Below, piece after piece: positions 33,315 to 42,092 of a stretch of DNA of 64,000 nucleotides; position 1 is the first letter of the stretch; each line of letters starts with the position of its first letter. Below the pieces are notes generated by a model. It was not told the DNA's origin, made no database searches, and worked only from the letters and a program-made list of their open reading frames with translations. Origin of the DNA: Desulfovibrio legallii (lineage in GTDB: Bacteria; Desulfobacterota; Desulfovibrionia; Desulfovibrionales; Desulfovibrionaceae); the NCBI RefSeq assembly GCF_004309735.1, contig NZ_SIXC01000011.1, forward strand, positions 1-64,000. The letters run 5' to 3'. A program made the position numbers and the translations under genes.

Positions 33315-34052
33315 TTATTTTCGAAAAACAAACAGATATTCATGGGCCAACAAAAGGAAATTGTATTTAAGACTGTTAGTTTTCCAGTAGCCAGTTGCTT
33401 TGCAGTTATGTTGTTCCTTGATGATGATTTCCTTGATGGTAAATTTTGCTTGTTGAAAAATTTTCATGACCTCAAAACTCATGGGAACAACGCAGCCTTT
33501 TTTTCGAGTATCGCCCATCAAAATGGCGCAAAATTTCCCAGATTTTAATACGCGGTGGCTTTCTGCCGCGACTCTTTGCATTTGTTCTAAAAAGTCAGAA
33601 ACAGGAAGAAGAGACATATCGCCATCGATATCTTCGCTGTAGTGTATTATATCAGCATAGGGGGGATGCGTACAAATAAAATCTATACTATTGTCGTTAA
33701 TAAAAGGCATATTTCTGGCATCGCCGTGAATAATTTTTACTTTACCACCATCAGGCATCGCGAAGTCCGTTTTTTCTTTACACCTCTCAAGAGCTTTAGG
33801 ATTTATATCGATTCCAATAATGTTGCGACGCAGTAATTTTGCTTCAACCAGAGTAGTTCCACCACCAGAGAATTGGTCAAGAATTGTATCTCCTTCTGCA
33901 GAATAACGGAGGAGTAAGTTCCTCGGGATATACGGAGACCAATTTCCACGATATTTTGCATCATGTGTGGCCCAGTTTCCTCGTTGTGGAAACGACCATA
34001 CCGTATTCATCTCCAGTTCAAAGTTGTCAGGACAAAACTTTTTCAGTGTCAT
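33315..34052 (-). CDS. DNA methyltransferase (N6-adenine/N4-cytosine, DpnA-like)
   Basis: Protein of 245 aa. The AdoMet motif DQFSGGGTTLVEA (residues about 59-71) and the catalytic THPPYADI (about 133-140, an unusual variant of the D/N/S-P-P-Y motif) are visible, with the N-terminal WSFPQRGNW region of this group. It resembles the second methylase of DpnII-type systems, which in DpnII modifies single-stranded GATC DNA. Its ATG overlaps the restriction endonuclease stop (ATGA). Codon use is AT-rich, unlike the flanking chromosome. Confidence 0.85.
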   Translation of the reverse strand: MTLKKFCPDNFELEMNTVWSFPQRGNWATHDAKYRGNWSPYIPRNLLLRYSAEGDTILDQFSGGGTTLVEAKLLRRNIIGIDINPKALERCKEKTDFAMPDGGKVKIIHGDARNMPFINDNSIDFICTHPPYADIIHYSEDIDGDMSLLPVSDFLEQMQRVAAESHRVLKSGKFCAILMGDTRKKGCVVPMSFEVMKIFQQAKFTIKEIIIKEQHNCKATGYWKTNSLKYNFLLLAHEYLFVFRK

Positions 34053-34906
34053 ATAAATATTTTCCCCATAACGCCATTTTCAAGATCAGCGATGCTATAG
34101 ATATGTTGCATGACGTCAAAGGTTTCTTCAAGGTTGTTTCGCGCCGACTGCCAACCCCGCCCATCTGTAAACCATACAAATGTAAACCTGGGAATGTGTT
34201 GAGCTTCAAGCGCTAGGGTTTTATAACTGCGAGCTGTTTCGTTCAGCTTTGATCCCCCGCTGGCGTAAAAGTTTGTTTCAATTCCATATATGTTCGATGA
34301 AGCCTTAACGACAAAATCAAATCGTTTAACGGCCTTGCCTTGATTGGATAACGTCGCTAGGTTTATACCCCAGTTTTTTTCTATGGCAGCTATGGTCATT
34401 TCTTTAAAATAGGTTGCGTCACGAACAAGGCCGGCTTTACGCAGATGAGATTCCACAAGGTTTTCCATTAAGTGGCCACCACGATTTTTCCGCCCATTGC
34501 TGTCAAGCCCTGTTTCAACCCCTGTAGCATAGTCAACAAGATTAGACACAAGATGCTCTTGTATCAGTCTGAATAGTCCAGTTTTACGCATAAATATTTT
34601 ATATTGTTCTAAAGAATAATTCATTTTTGAGAAGGAATATAAAAATTCGCCATCATCATCAATGGCATAGATTTCACTAGTGCGAACAGCGAGCAAAAGC
34701 GGTATACATTTTATTATTTCAGGATATCTGCGTACAAGATTTGTAAAGCATAGCTCTATGTCATTTTCCCCGATAAGGGAGTTTAGAATATTTAATTCAA
34801 CTTTTATATTGTCAACATTTCTATAAACTTTTTCAAAATCTGTGTAGTATTTGTAGTCTGCAATGCTTGATTTGAATTTTTCAAACCATTCCGCGAAATT
34901 TCGCAT
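34049..34906 (-). CDS. DpnII-family type II restriction endonuclease (predicted GATC)
   Basis: Protein of 285 aa, near the 288 aa of DpnII. Family stretches are LLLAVRTSEIYAIDD, GLDSNGRKNRGGHLMENLVE and GIETNFYASGGSKLNETARS; the last two hold acidic residues and a Lys suited to metal-dependent cleavage. By family it should cut GATC in unmethylated DNA. The ATG at 34906 follows AAAGAGGG; an upstream ATG has no RBS. It lies between the Dam-type methylase and the second methylase, all in the same direction. Confidence 0.92.
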   Translation of the reverse strand: MRNFAEWFEKFKSSIADYKYYTDFEKVYRNVDNIKVELNILNSLIGENDIELCFTNLVRRYPEIIKCIPLLLAVRTSEIYAIDDDGEFLYSFSKMNYSLEQYKIFMRKTGLFRLIQEHLVSNLVDYATGVETGLDSNGRKNRGGHLMENLVESHLRKAGLVRDATYFKEMTIAAIEKNWGINLATLSNQGKAVKRFDFVVKASSNIYGIETNFYASGGSKLNETARSYKTLALEAQHIPRFTFVWFTDGRGWQSARNNLEETFDVMQHIYSIADLENGVMGKIFI

Positions 34907-35046
34907 TTTAACCCTCTTTGAAATAGGTATATTCACAAAATTACAATATATTTTATCTACACTTAGCAGTCTGTTAGTCCTGCATTGCATATTTGCTATG
35001 ATGTCTGCTTTTGCTGCAGCCGGAATAGATTTAACGTAACATTGCT

Positions 35047-36114
35047 TTAAGTATTGCAGATAAGCAATTCACTTATCTTCCCACGTGAGCCCCCCACAGA
35101 GTTGATGGCCCTGTTTGCGCCAATGCGTATGATTTTGTGTTTTGCATAAAGATTGTCAAAAAAATTGTCCTTTACATCCGCATTCTTGGGGTCGCTGTTG
35201 CTTGCGACAATATGGGCTCCACGCGCACTTATCTCATTTATAAAAAGGGCAAGTTCCCTTTGCTCATTATCGCCAAATCCGCTGGTTGCATAGGCGGTGA
35301 AGTTTGCCGTTGCTGTCAGCGGGCGATAAGGTGGGTCAAAATAGGCAAAGGTGTTTTTGTCTATGAACGTGCCGGATTGCTTGTAGTCCCCGCAGACGAT
35401 ATGAATGCCTTGCAGCAGGGATGAAACTTTTTGCAGGTTTTTGACATCGCAGATTTTTGGATTTTTGTAGCTGCCTTGTGGAACATTGAAATTTCCGTGT
35501 GAATTGACCCTGTACAATCCATTGAAGCAGGTTTTGTTGAGAAATATAAATAGAGAAGAAGTCTCAATTGTGGAATTTTTTAATAATTTTATATCGTTAA
35601 AGCGTTGCCTGTTTTTATAATATATTTCTTTTTGTAGCGCATTATCAGCTGAGATATAATTTGATTCAAGACGCTGCAGCTCATTTATAACGTCATCGAC
35701 ATTGTCGCGTATTGCTGTATATGCTGTGATAAGTTCTTTGTTTATATCGCTTATGTAGGCATGCTGTATTCTATGCCTGCTGATGACGTCAAAAAGGACG
35801 GCTCCGCCGCCAACAAATGGCTCAGCATATTTTGTAATGCGTCTTCCAAGTTCTGCCGGATACTGCTGTCGGATCTCATTTAAAACCTGCGCTTTTCCTC
35901 CCACCCATTTCAGAAAGGGCTTGACGGGGGTATCCATTGGTGGCTCAAACCGAGTGGATCGCCCGTCTTCCGGTTTTTGGGCTGTTTTAGGGATAAGCCA
36001 CATCTTGCCGACAACTACGGCTCCTTGAATCCGGTTTTCTGTGCACAGCGCGGTTACGCGCCGCGCGGAAATGCCCCATTTAACGGCAGCTTGTTTCGTC
36101 GTCATCATATCCAT
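35047..36114 (-). CDS. Dam-type DNA adenine methylase with N-terminal HTH domain
   Basis: Protein of 355 aa. Residues 1-50 look like an excisionase or MerR-type DNA-binding domain (TTKQAAVKWGISARRV, KMWLIPKTA). From about residue 68 the D12-class methylase begins (KPFLKWVGGKAQ), with AEPFVGGGAV for AdoMet binding, the FLNKTCFNGLYRVN segment and the catalytic DPPY in FAYFDPPYRPL. It should modify GATC and protect against the DpnII-like endonuclease. The fusion could let the methylase repress its own operon. The ATG at 36114 follows TAAGGA at 7 nt; an upstream in-frame ATG (36306) has no RBS. Confidence 0.92.
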   Translation of the reverse strand: MDMMTTKQAAVKWGISARRVTALCTENRIQGAVVVGKMWLIPKTAQKPEDGRSTRFEPPMDTPVKPFLKWVGGKAQVLNEIRQQYPAELGRRITKYAEPFVGGGAVLFDVISRHRIQHAYISDINKELITAYTAIRDNVDDVINELQRLESNYISADNALQKEIYYKNRQRFNDIKLLKNSTIETSSLFIFLNKTCFNGLYRVNSHGNFNVPQGSYKNPKICDVKNLQKVSSLLQGIHIVCGDYKQSGTFIDKNTFAYFDPPYRPLTATANFTAYATSGFGDNEQRELALFINEISARGAHIVASNSDPKNADVKDNFFDNLYAKHKIIRIGANRAINSVGGSRGKISELLICNT

Positions 36115-36480
36115 AGAAAAGTCCTTACGACCCCAGTCATATTCGTGTGTCTTTGCCGTTGCGGCATTGTCACGGCCCTGGCACGACGGTGGCCCTAAAG
36201 CGCCGCTGCGCTTACAAGCGGACGTGCATTTTTTGTATGCGTGGTGGGATGCTTTTTGTGTGAAAGGCTCTGATATAACATTATTCCGATGTGGGAATGT
36301 TGTCAAGATGGTAATGGATATCCGTTAGTTAAATATTTTTTTAGGCAGATTTAGGGCTACGCTCCCCCCTATGCCCCCTGCACTGTTCAGTAGTCGGAAA
36401 AGGTTTTTGCTGGAACGGGCGTGGGGAGAAGGGATGTTGTGTTCACAAACGTTCCCTTCTCCTACACGGATGCCCGTTTG
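36115..36480. promoter_or_regulatory. 366-bp upstream region of the DpnII-like operon
   Basis: It contains the promoter of the minus-strand restriction-modification genes. An imperfect inverted repeat (AACATTATTCC and GGGAATGTTG, near 36278-36303) could be an operator for the HTH part of the methylase. A GGAGAAGGGA hairpin lies at 36425-36462. No gene was recognised. Confidence 0.4.
36425..36462. terminator. Hairpin of the GGGAAGGGA family
   Basis: GGAGAAGGGA (36425-36434) pairs with TCCCTTCTCC (36453-36462), with further pairing inward (TTGTG/CACAA). It lies next to element C and may terminate transcription coming from either side; no T-tract is seen. Confidence 0.5.
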
Positions 36481-36481
36481 A

Positions 36482-36604
36482 GAGCAGTTAGCGAATGAAA
36501 TGAGCTAACTGCTCTGCAAGGATTTTCTTGAAAATCCTTGCCACGAAATGCGAGAAGGCAGGCTTTTGCCTGCAGTAAGCGAGCATTTCAAGTGTTAAAT
36601 GCTC
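36482..36604 (-). repeat. 123-bp MITE-like element, copy C
   Basis: It is inverted relative to copies A and B and has one change from the consensus. The right flank is TA (36605-36606), which together with the element's outer G forms the TAG stop of the nhaD-like gene. The left flank is GA, a degenerate duplication. Confidence 0.9.
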
Positions 36605-38031
36605 TAAAAGAACAGCCAGGTAATGAGCAGGAAGGCTGGGATCAGGATGCCCACGGACCAGGCCATATAGCCGAAGAAGCTGGGCATGCGCACGCCCTGG
36701 TTTTCGGCAATGGAGCGGACCATGAAGTTGGGCGCGTTGCCGATGTAGGTATTGGCCCCCATAAAGACCGCGCCGGCCGAGATGGCGGCCAGGGTGCCGG
36801 GGATGTCGTTCATGAGGTGCACGGGGTCACCGCCGGCGGTATTGAAGAAGACCAGGTAGGTGGGGGCGTTGTCCAGAAAGCTGGAGAGCGCGCCCGTAAG
36901 CCAGAAGTACATGGCGTTGTTGGGCTGACCGTCTGCAGTGGTTACCAGCTGGATAAGCCCGGCCAGAGCGCCGTCCGTCCCGGCCCGCAAAATGGCGATG
37001 GCCGGGATCATGCTGAGGAAGATGCCGAGAAAGAGCTTGGCCACCTCTTCAATGGGGGCCCAGGTAAAGCCGTTGCGTTTGCGGCATTCTGCGGCGGTAA
37101 AGCGCAGAGAAAGGCCGGCAAGGCAGAGCAGCAGCACGTCGCGCAGCAGGTTTTGGCCTTCTACGGGCACACCGTATACCGTAAACAGTTCGCCCAAGGG
37201 GCAAAGGCCGGAGGCCAGCACCACCAGCACCACGCCCAGCAGGAAGAGCAGGTTGATTTTGCCGTCAAGGCCGAGCTTTTCTCCGTTGCCGCGGTCTGCG
37301 GGCGCGGGTTGGGGCTTGCCTTCCTTGGCGTAGAGGGCCGCATCCAGCCCGAAGTAGAGGCAGAGCAGAATGAGTGAAATAAGCGCTGTTTTCAGAAAGA
37401 GGTTGGTGGTGGTCCAGAAGAAGCTGACGCCCTTAAGAAAGCCCAAAAAAAGCGGCGGGTCGCCCAGAGGGGTGAGGGAGCCGCCGATGTTGGCCACCAG
37501 AAAGATGAAAAAGACCACGCTGTGGGCCTGGTAGCGGCGGTGGGCGTTGGCCCGGAGCAGGGGGCGGATGAGCAGCATGGCCGCGCCGGTGGTGCCCATC
37601 CAGCTGGCCAGCACGGTGCCCACGGCCAGAAGGCCCGTGTTCACCAGTGGCGTACCGGTAAGCGAACCTTTAAGCCGCACGCCGCCAGCCACGGTAAAGA
37701 GGGTGAAAAGCAGAATAATAAAGGGGATGTAATCCAGAAGAATGATGTGCAGAAATTCGTAGAGGGCCGTGGAGGCGCCGTAAACCAGGGCGCAGGGGAT
37801 CAGAAAGGCCAGGCCCCAGAACAGTGAGATCTTGCCGAAGTGGTGTTCCCAGAGGTGGGGAGCCAGCAGAGGCATAAGGGCGATGGAAAGCAGCATACAG
37901 GCAAAAGGTATGGCCCAGTAAACGGCCAGTTCCGCTCCGGGAACGGTGGGGTGCCCCTGAGAGGCCAGCGCGGCTGCGGGCAAAGCGAGCAACGTAACAG
38001 AACAGGTCAGAAAAAAAGGAAGTTTTGGCAT
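36604..38031 (-). CDS. NhaD-like sodium:proton antiporter (ion transporter superfamily)
   Basis: Protein of 475 aa with a probable signal or first helix (FFLTCSVTLLALPAAALA) and about 12 further hydrophobic segments. Signatures NIGGSLTPLGDPPLFLGFLKG and SSFLDNAPTYLVFFN are typical of NhaD-type (IT superfamily) antiporters that extrude Na+ for H+. GGAG lies 5 nt before the ATG. It is monocistronic and its TAG stop is formed with element C. A related-fold anion transporter is the main alternative, but the LGDPP motif favours NhaD. Confidence 0.88.
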   Translation of the reverse strand: MPKLPFFLTCSVTLLALPAAALASQGHPTVPGAELAVYWAIPFACMLLSIALMPLLAPHLWEHHFGKISLFWGLAFLIPCALVYGASTALYEFLHIILLDYIPFIILLFTLFTVAGGVRLKGSLTGTPLVNTGLLAVGTVLASWMGTTGAAMLLIRPLLRANAHRRYQAHSVVFFIFLVANIGGSLTPLGDPPLFLGFLKGVSFFWTTTNLFLKTALISLILLCLYFGLDAALYAKEGKPQPAPADRGNGEKLGLDGKINLLFLLGVVLVVLASGLCPLGELFTVYGVPVEGQNLLRDVLLLCLAGLSLRFTAAECRKRNGFTWAPIEEVAKLFLGIFLSMIPAIAILRAGTDGALAGLIQLVTTADGQPNNAMYFWLTGALSSFLDNAPTYLVFFNTAGGDPVHLMNDIPGTLAAISAGAVFMGANTYIGNAPNFMVRSIAENQGVRMPSFFGYMAWSVGILIPAFLLITWLFF

Positions 38032-38185
38032 GATTGCTCCAGCAGGTGGGTTTAGGGCCGTGCCATTTTACAATAGATTGGTCGGCTGCACAGGCGTATG
38101 GCCGATGCGCGGCGTCGGCGCGGCATCTTTTATCTTTGTGGCGCCCCATTCGCAAAGATCATAGTCCTACAAGGCGGCGTCTGGC

Positions 38186-38638
38186 TCAGCGCCGGGTCTG
38201 CAGGTACGTTTTGTTGGCCAGCAGCACGGGCACGTCGGCCTTGTGCAGCACGTCGTGACTCACGCTGCCGAGGGCCAGGCTTTTCAATTCGCCCCTGCCG
38301 CGTGTGCCCATGATAATCAGAGTGCAACCCAGTTCTGTGGCCGTGTCCGCAATGGTCTGGCCGGCGGCTCCATAGCGGAAAGCCGTTTTGAGGTTCAGGT
38401 CGCTGTGCTGCAGCAGGCTGCGGGCGGCTTCAAATATTTGGGCGCTTTCCGCTTTGTGTTGCGCCTCCAGTTCCGCGCGCTGTTGGCCGCCGATAAGGGC
38501 GGGAATGGGGTCCACGCAGTACAGCAGGGTGATGGTTTCTTTGCCGGGTATGGCGGCGGTGAGCTGCTCGGCCACGCGGCAGGCGAACAGGGCGTCGTCC
38601 GAGCCGTCTACCGGTACAAGGATGTTGGAAAATTGCAT
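38186..38638 (-). CDS. Universal stress protein (UspA family)
   Basis: Protein of 150 aa. It starts with NILVPVDGSDDALFACRVA and ends with the nucleotide-binding signature GTRGRGELKSLALGSVSHDVL, followed by the usual DVPVLL strand. This is the ATP-binding type of Usp domain. The role is generally stress adaptation. GGAG precedes the ATG. It is a single gene upstream of the antiporter, separated by 154 bp. Confidence 0.93.
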   Translation of the reverse strand: MQFSNILVPVDGSDDALFACRVAEQLTAAIPGKETITLLYCVDPIPALIGGQQRAELEAQHKAESAQIFEAARSLLQHSDLNLKTAFRYGAAGQTIADTATELGCTLIIMGTRGRGELKSLALGSVSHDVLHKADVPVLLANKTYLQTRR

Positions 38639-39193
38639 CTCTGCTCCGTTGGGTTGGAGGTTGCAGGGCCAAGGCCCGCCGCCGACTATGCCGACGAATT
38701 ATTTTTGTAAAATGTGCTGGTTGGCATGGATGCTGGCTAACCAAATGCAGGTCACTACATAGCAGGATCCCCTGGCAGAGGCAAAGCTGTTTTGGCGCGC
38801 AGAGCGCGGACGCGGCGGCCTCAGGGGGCTGGTGCACAGCAAATGAGGCCAAGGAATACTCTGTCAGCAGTCTTGTGATAAATAATTCACAAGTTGTTCT
38901 CAGTTTATAGTATGCCAAAATGCTGGAAAATGCCAAGTTTTAAAAGGAATGTTGTGATTTTTTGCACATGTTTGCCATAAAAAAATTTTTCTGCCTTTCA
39001 GCTTGGAATTTTTGAAAAAAATATAAAATTGTTCATACAAACAAAATAAATATATTGCATTAACATAGAGATAGTGTCATGTATCCTGTAAGGTTAGTAT
39101 ATTAAGTTTTATTCGTCTCTCGCATCCCGCAAGAATCCACTGCGTGCCTTGCAGAGACCCCACCAAACTCTATTCCCACTTGGAGGTTGACGG
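38639..39193. promoter_or_regulatory. 555-bp AT-rich control region upstream of the dicarboxylate operon
   Basis: Positions 38930-39110 are strongly AT-rich compared with the surroundings and should contain the promoters of the plus-strand transporter/fumarase/fumarate reductase genes. An approximate repeat AAAATGCTGG/AAAATGCCAA lies near 38918-38935. No RNA gene or ORF was recognised, and no single -35/-10 pair stands out. Confidence 0.4.
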
Positions 39194-40543
39194 ATGAAAC
39201 GAATGTTCTTACTGGCGGTGGTTGTGGTTGTGGCAATATGCTTGCTCGATCAGGACGCAGTTGCCGCGCAGCCCTTGGGCATCACGCTGCCGGAAGACCC
39301 CACAAAGGCATACATCACATTAGGTATTTTGTTTGTGGCGGCCATCATGTTTTTTACCGAGGTCGTCCCGCTGCCCGTCACCGCCCTGCTGGTGCCCATC
39401 GCCCTTTCCCTCACCCATGTAATCACCTCCAAAGTGGCTTTCAGCTATTTCGGCAATCCTACAGTAGTGCTGTTCATGGCCATGTTCATTGTGGGCGAAG
39501 CCACGTTCATTACCGGCTTTGCCGACAAGGTGGGCGCTTTGGCGGTAAGGCTTTCCAAGGGCAATCCCATTAAATTGCTGGTCTACGCCATGGCCGCCGT
39601 GGGCCTGCTTTCCACCGTGCTTTCCAACACCGGCACCACCGTAGTGGCCGTGCCTATGGTTATGGGCATGTGCCTCAAGGCCAAGCTGGCTCCCGGCAAG
39701 GTGCTCATGCCCGTGGCCTTTGCGGCATCCCTGGGCGGTACGGTCTCTCTGGTGGGCACGCCGCCCAACGGCATCATCAACTCCATGCTGGCCCAGACCG
39801 GCCAGACCCCCTTCGGCTTTTTTGAGTTCGGCCTTATCGGCGTGCCTCTGCTGGCGGCCGGCCTGATCTATTACGCGCTCATCGGCCACCGTTTCCTGCC
39901 CGACCGCCAGCCGGTGGACGACGATGTGGTGACGGAAGGCGCCCAGCACCGGCGCGAGAATAAAATGTGGCACGCCATGATCATTTTTGCCTTCGTGGTC
40001 TTCATGATGGCCAGCGAATTGATGCCCTTGACCACGGCGGCCATGCTGGGCGCCTGCCTGATGATCATCACCGGCTGCATGACCATGCGCGAAGCCTTCC
40101 GCAGCGTGGACTGGACCACCATCTTTTTGTTTGCCGGCATGCTTTCCATGTCCGCGGCTATGGACAAGTCCGGCGCGGCGGCCATTGTGGCCAACGCCGT
40201 GGTGAGCATGGTGCACGACCCCTGGATGCTCATGCTGGTCTGCTGCGCGCTCACGGCCCTGATCACCAACTTCATGTCCAACACGGCCACGGCGGCCCTT
40301 ATGGCCCCTCTGGCCCTGCCCATCGCCATGGGCAGCGGCATTTCTCCCTTGCCCATAGCCATGGGCATTGCCATGTCCGCTTCCTGCTGCTTCCTGACGC
40401 CCATAGCCACGCCGCCCAATACCATTGTTCTGGGCCCCGGCCGCTACTCCTTTATGGACTACGTCAAGGCTGGCTGGCTGCTGCAGGTTATCAGTCTGCT
40501 CATGTGCTGGCTGCTCATTCCGCTCATCTGGCCTTTCCATTAG
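39194..40543 (+). CDS. DASS/SLC13-family sodium:dicarboxylate (or sulfate) symporter
   Basis: Protein of 449 aa with about 11 membrane segments. Two copies of the SLC13 SNT signature are present (VLSNTGTTVVAVPMV and FMSNTATAALMAPLA), which bind sodium and substrate carboxylates. Its position as first gene ahead of fumarase, fumarate reductase and malic enzyme indicates uptake of fumarate, malate or succinate rather than sulfate. GGAGG lies 7 nt before the ATG. Confidence 0.92.
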   Translation: MKRMFLLAVVVVVAICLLDQDAVAAQPLGITLPEDPTKAYITLGILFVAAIMFFTEVVPLPVTALLVPIALSLTHVITSKVAFSYFGNPTVVLFMAMFIVGEATFITGFADKVGALAVRLSKGNPIKLLVYAMAAVGLLSTVLSNTGTTVVAVPMVMGMCLKAKLAPGKVLMPVAFAASLGGTVSLVGTPPNGIINSMLAQTGQTPFGFFEFGLIGVPLLAAGLIYYALIGHRFLPDRQPVDDDVVTEGAQHRRENKMWHAMIIFAFVVFMMASELMPLTTAAMLGACLMIITGCMTMREAFRSVDWTTIFLFAGMLSMSAAMDKSGAAAIVANAVVSMVHDPWMLMLVCCALTALITNFMSNTATAALMAPLALPIAMGSGISPLPIAMGIAMSASCCFLTPIATPPNTIVLGPGRYSFMDYVKAGWLLQVISLLMCWLLIPLIWPFH

Positions 40544-40618
40544 GTCGGGTGTTATACGGTTGCGGTCGACGCCTTTGTGACGCCGGACCGTGGGAAAACA
40601 ATAAAACGAGGCAATGTT

Positions 40619-41464
40619 ATGAGGGAAATTCAGTATGAGGACATTGCGCGGGCCGTGGCGGATCTGGCCGTAGAGGCGTGTTACCGCCTGCCTGCGGACA
40701 TGAAGGCGGCCATGTGCAAGGCGCGGGAAGACGAGCCTTCGCCCGTGGGCCGCAATATTCTGGACCAGCTTCTGGAAAATGCGGATATCGCCGCCAAGGG
40801 CGAAGTGCCTCTTTGCCAGGATACGGGCCTGGCCGTGGTCTTTGCCGAGGTGGGGCAGGACGCGCACATTGTGGGCGGGGCCTTTGAGGATGCCGTCAAC
40901 GAGGGCGTGCGTCGGGGTTATGTGGATGGCTATTTGCGCAAATCCTGTGTGGCCGAACCGCTTTTTGAGCGCAAGAACACCGGGGACAATACCCCGGCGG
41001 TGCTCCACACCCGGCTGGTGCCCGGCGACCATCTGCGTCTGCGTCTGGCCCCCAAGGGGGCCGGATCCGAAAACAAGAGCGTGCTCAAAATGCTGGTGCC
41101 TGCGGACGGCATTGCAGGCGTGCGCAAGGTGGTGCTGGACGCTGTTTTGACGGCGGGCCCCAATTCCTGTCCGCCCCTGGTGGTGGGCGTGGGCCTGGGC
41201 GGCACTATGGAGATGGCCGCCATTTGCGCCAAGCGCGCCGCCGCGCGCGACCTGGAAAGCCGCAACCCCGACCCCCGCTACGCGGCCTTTGAGGACGAAC
41301 TGCTGGAGTTGATCAACAAAACCGGCGTGGGCCCGCAGGGCCTGGGCGGGGCGACCACGGCCCTCAAGGTGCATGTGGAGTGGGCTCCCACCCACATTGC
41401 TTCGCTGCCTGTGGCCGTCAACATCAACTGCCACGCGGCGCGTCACGCCGAAGTCGTGCTTTAG
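40619..41464 (+). CDS. Fumarate hydratase class I, alpha subunit
   Basis: Protein of 281 aa matching the N-terminal half of iron-sulfur class I fumarases and the TtdA/FumA alpha subunit. Cys residues in VPLCQDTGLAVVF and NSCPPLVVGVGLGGTMEMAA, plus a third in the C-terminal NINCHAARHAE, can ligate the 4Fe-4S cluster. With the beta subunit it interconverts fumarate and malate. The ATG at 40619 follows CGAGG. Nine bases separate it from the beta-subunit gene. Confidence 0.94.
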   Translation: MREIQYEDIARAVADLAVEACYRLPADMKAAMCKAREDEPSPVGRNILDQLLENADIAAKGEVPLCQDTGLAVVFAEVGQDAHIVGGAFEDAVNEGVRRGYVDGYLRKSCVAEPLFERKNTGDNTPAVLHTRLVPGDHLRLRLAPKGAGSENKSVLKMLVPADGIAGVRKVVLDAVLTAGPNSCPPLVVGVGLGGTMEMAAICAKRAAARDLESRNPDPRYAAFEDELLELINKTGVGPQGLGGATTALKVHVEWAPTHIASLPVAVNINCHAARHAEVVL

Positions 41465-41473
41465 GAGGGCGCC

Positions 41474-42034
41474 ATGTCTGACGCAGTGAAAAAAATACGC
41501 GCGCCTTTTGACGAGGCCACGGCCCGCTCCCTGCGCGCCGGCGACAGGGTGCTCATTTCCGGCACCATTCTGGCCGCGCGCGACGCGGCCCACAAACGCC
41601 TGGTGGAAACTCTGGATAGGGGCGAAGCCCTGCCCGTCAGCCTGGAGGGCGCGGTGGTCTACTATGTGGGGCCCAGCCCTGCCCGGCCAGGGCACGCCAT
41701 CGGCGCTGCCGGGCCCACCACTTCGGGGCGCATGGACGCCTATACGCCCCGTCTGCTGGACCAGGGCCTCAAAGGCATGATTGGCAAGGGCTACCGCAGC
41801 GCAAAAGTGGTGGAAGCCATGAAAAAGCACGGCGTGCCCTATCTGGCGGCCGTGGGCGGGGCGGGCGCGCTTATCGCGCGCGCCGTCAAAAAATATACCG
41901 TGCTGGCCTATCCCGACCTCGGCCCCGAAGCCGTGGCCGCCATGGAGGTGGAAGACTTCCCGGCCATTGTGGTTATCGACAGCACGGGCGACAATTATTA
42001 CGAAACAGGTCAGGCCCCTTACCGACATCTGTAA
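41474..42034 (+). CDS. Fumarate hydratase class I, beta subunit
   Basis: Protein of 186 aa, the C-terminal half of class I fumarase as a separate subunit (VYYVGPSPARPG, GPTTSGRMDAYTP, GKGYRS, VEDFPAIVVIDSTGDN). GGAGG precedes the ATG. The separate alpha and beta subunits are common in anaerobic bacteria and archaea. Its partner lies immediately upstream. Confidence 0.94.
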   Translation: MSDAVKKIRAPFDEATARSLRAGDRVLISGTILAARDAAHKRLVETLDRGEALPVSLEGAVVYYVGPSPARPGHAIGAAGPTTSGRMDAYTPRLLDQGLKGMIGKGYRSAKVVEAMKKHGVPYLAAVGGAGALIARAVKKYTVLAYPDLGPEAVAAMEVEDFPAIVVIDSTGDNYYETGQAPYRHL

Positions 42035-42092
42035 CCAAGGCGGTTATCACATCATGACTGCTTCCAACCCATCATTTGCAGAAGGAGTTGCC

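Noticed and set aside
39320-42028. Minus-strand ORF of 902 codons across the transporter and fumarase genes
   Set aside because: It is a His/Gly-rich shadow of three conserved plus-strand genes.
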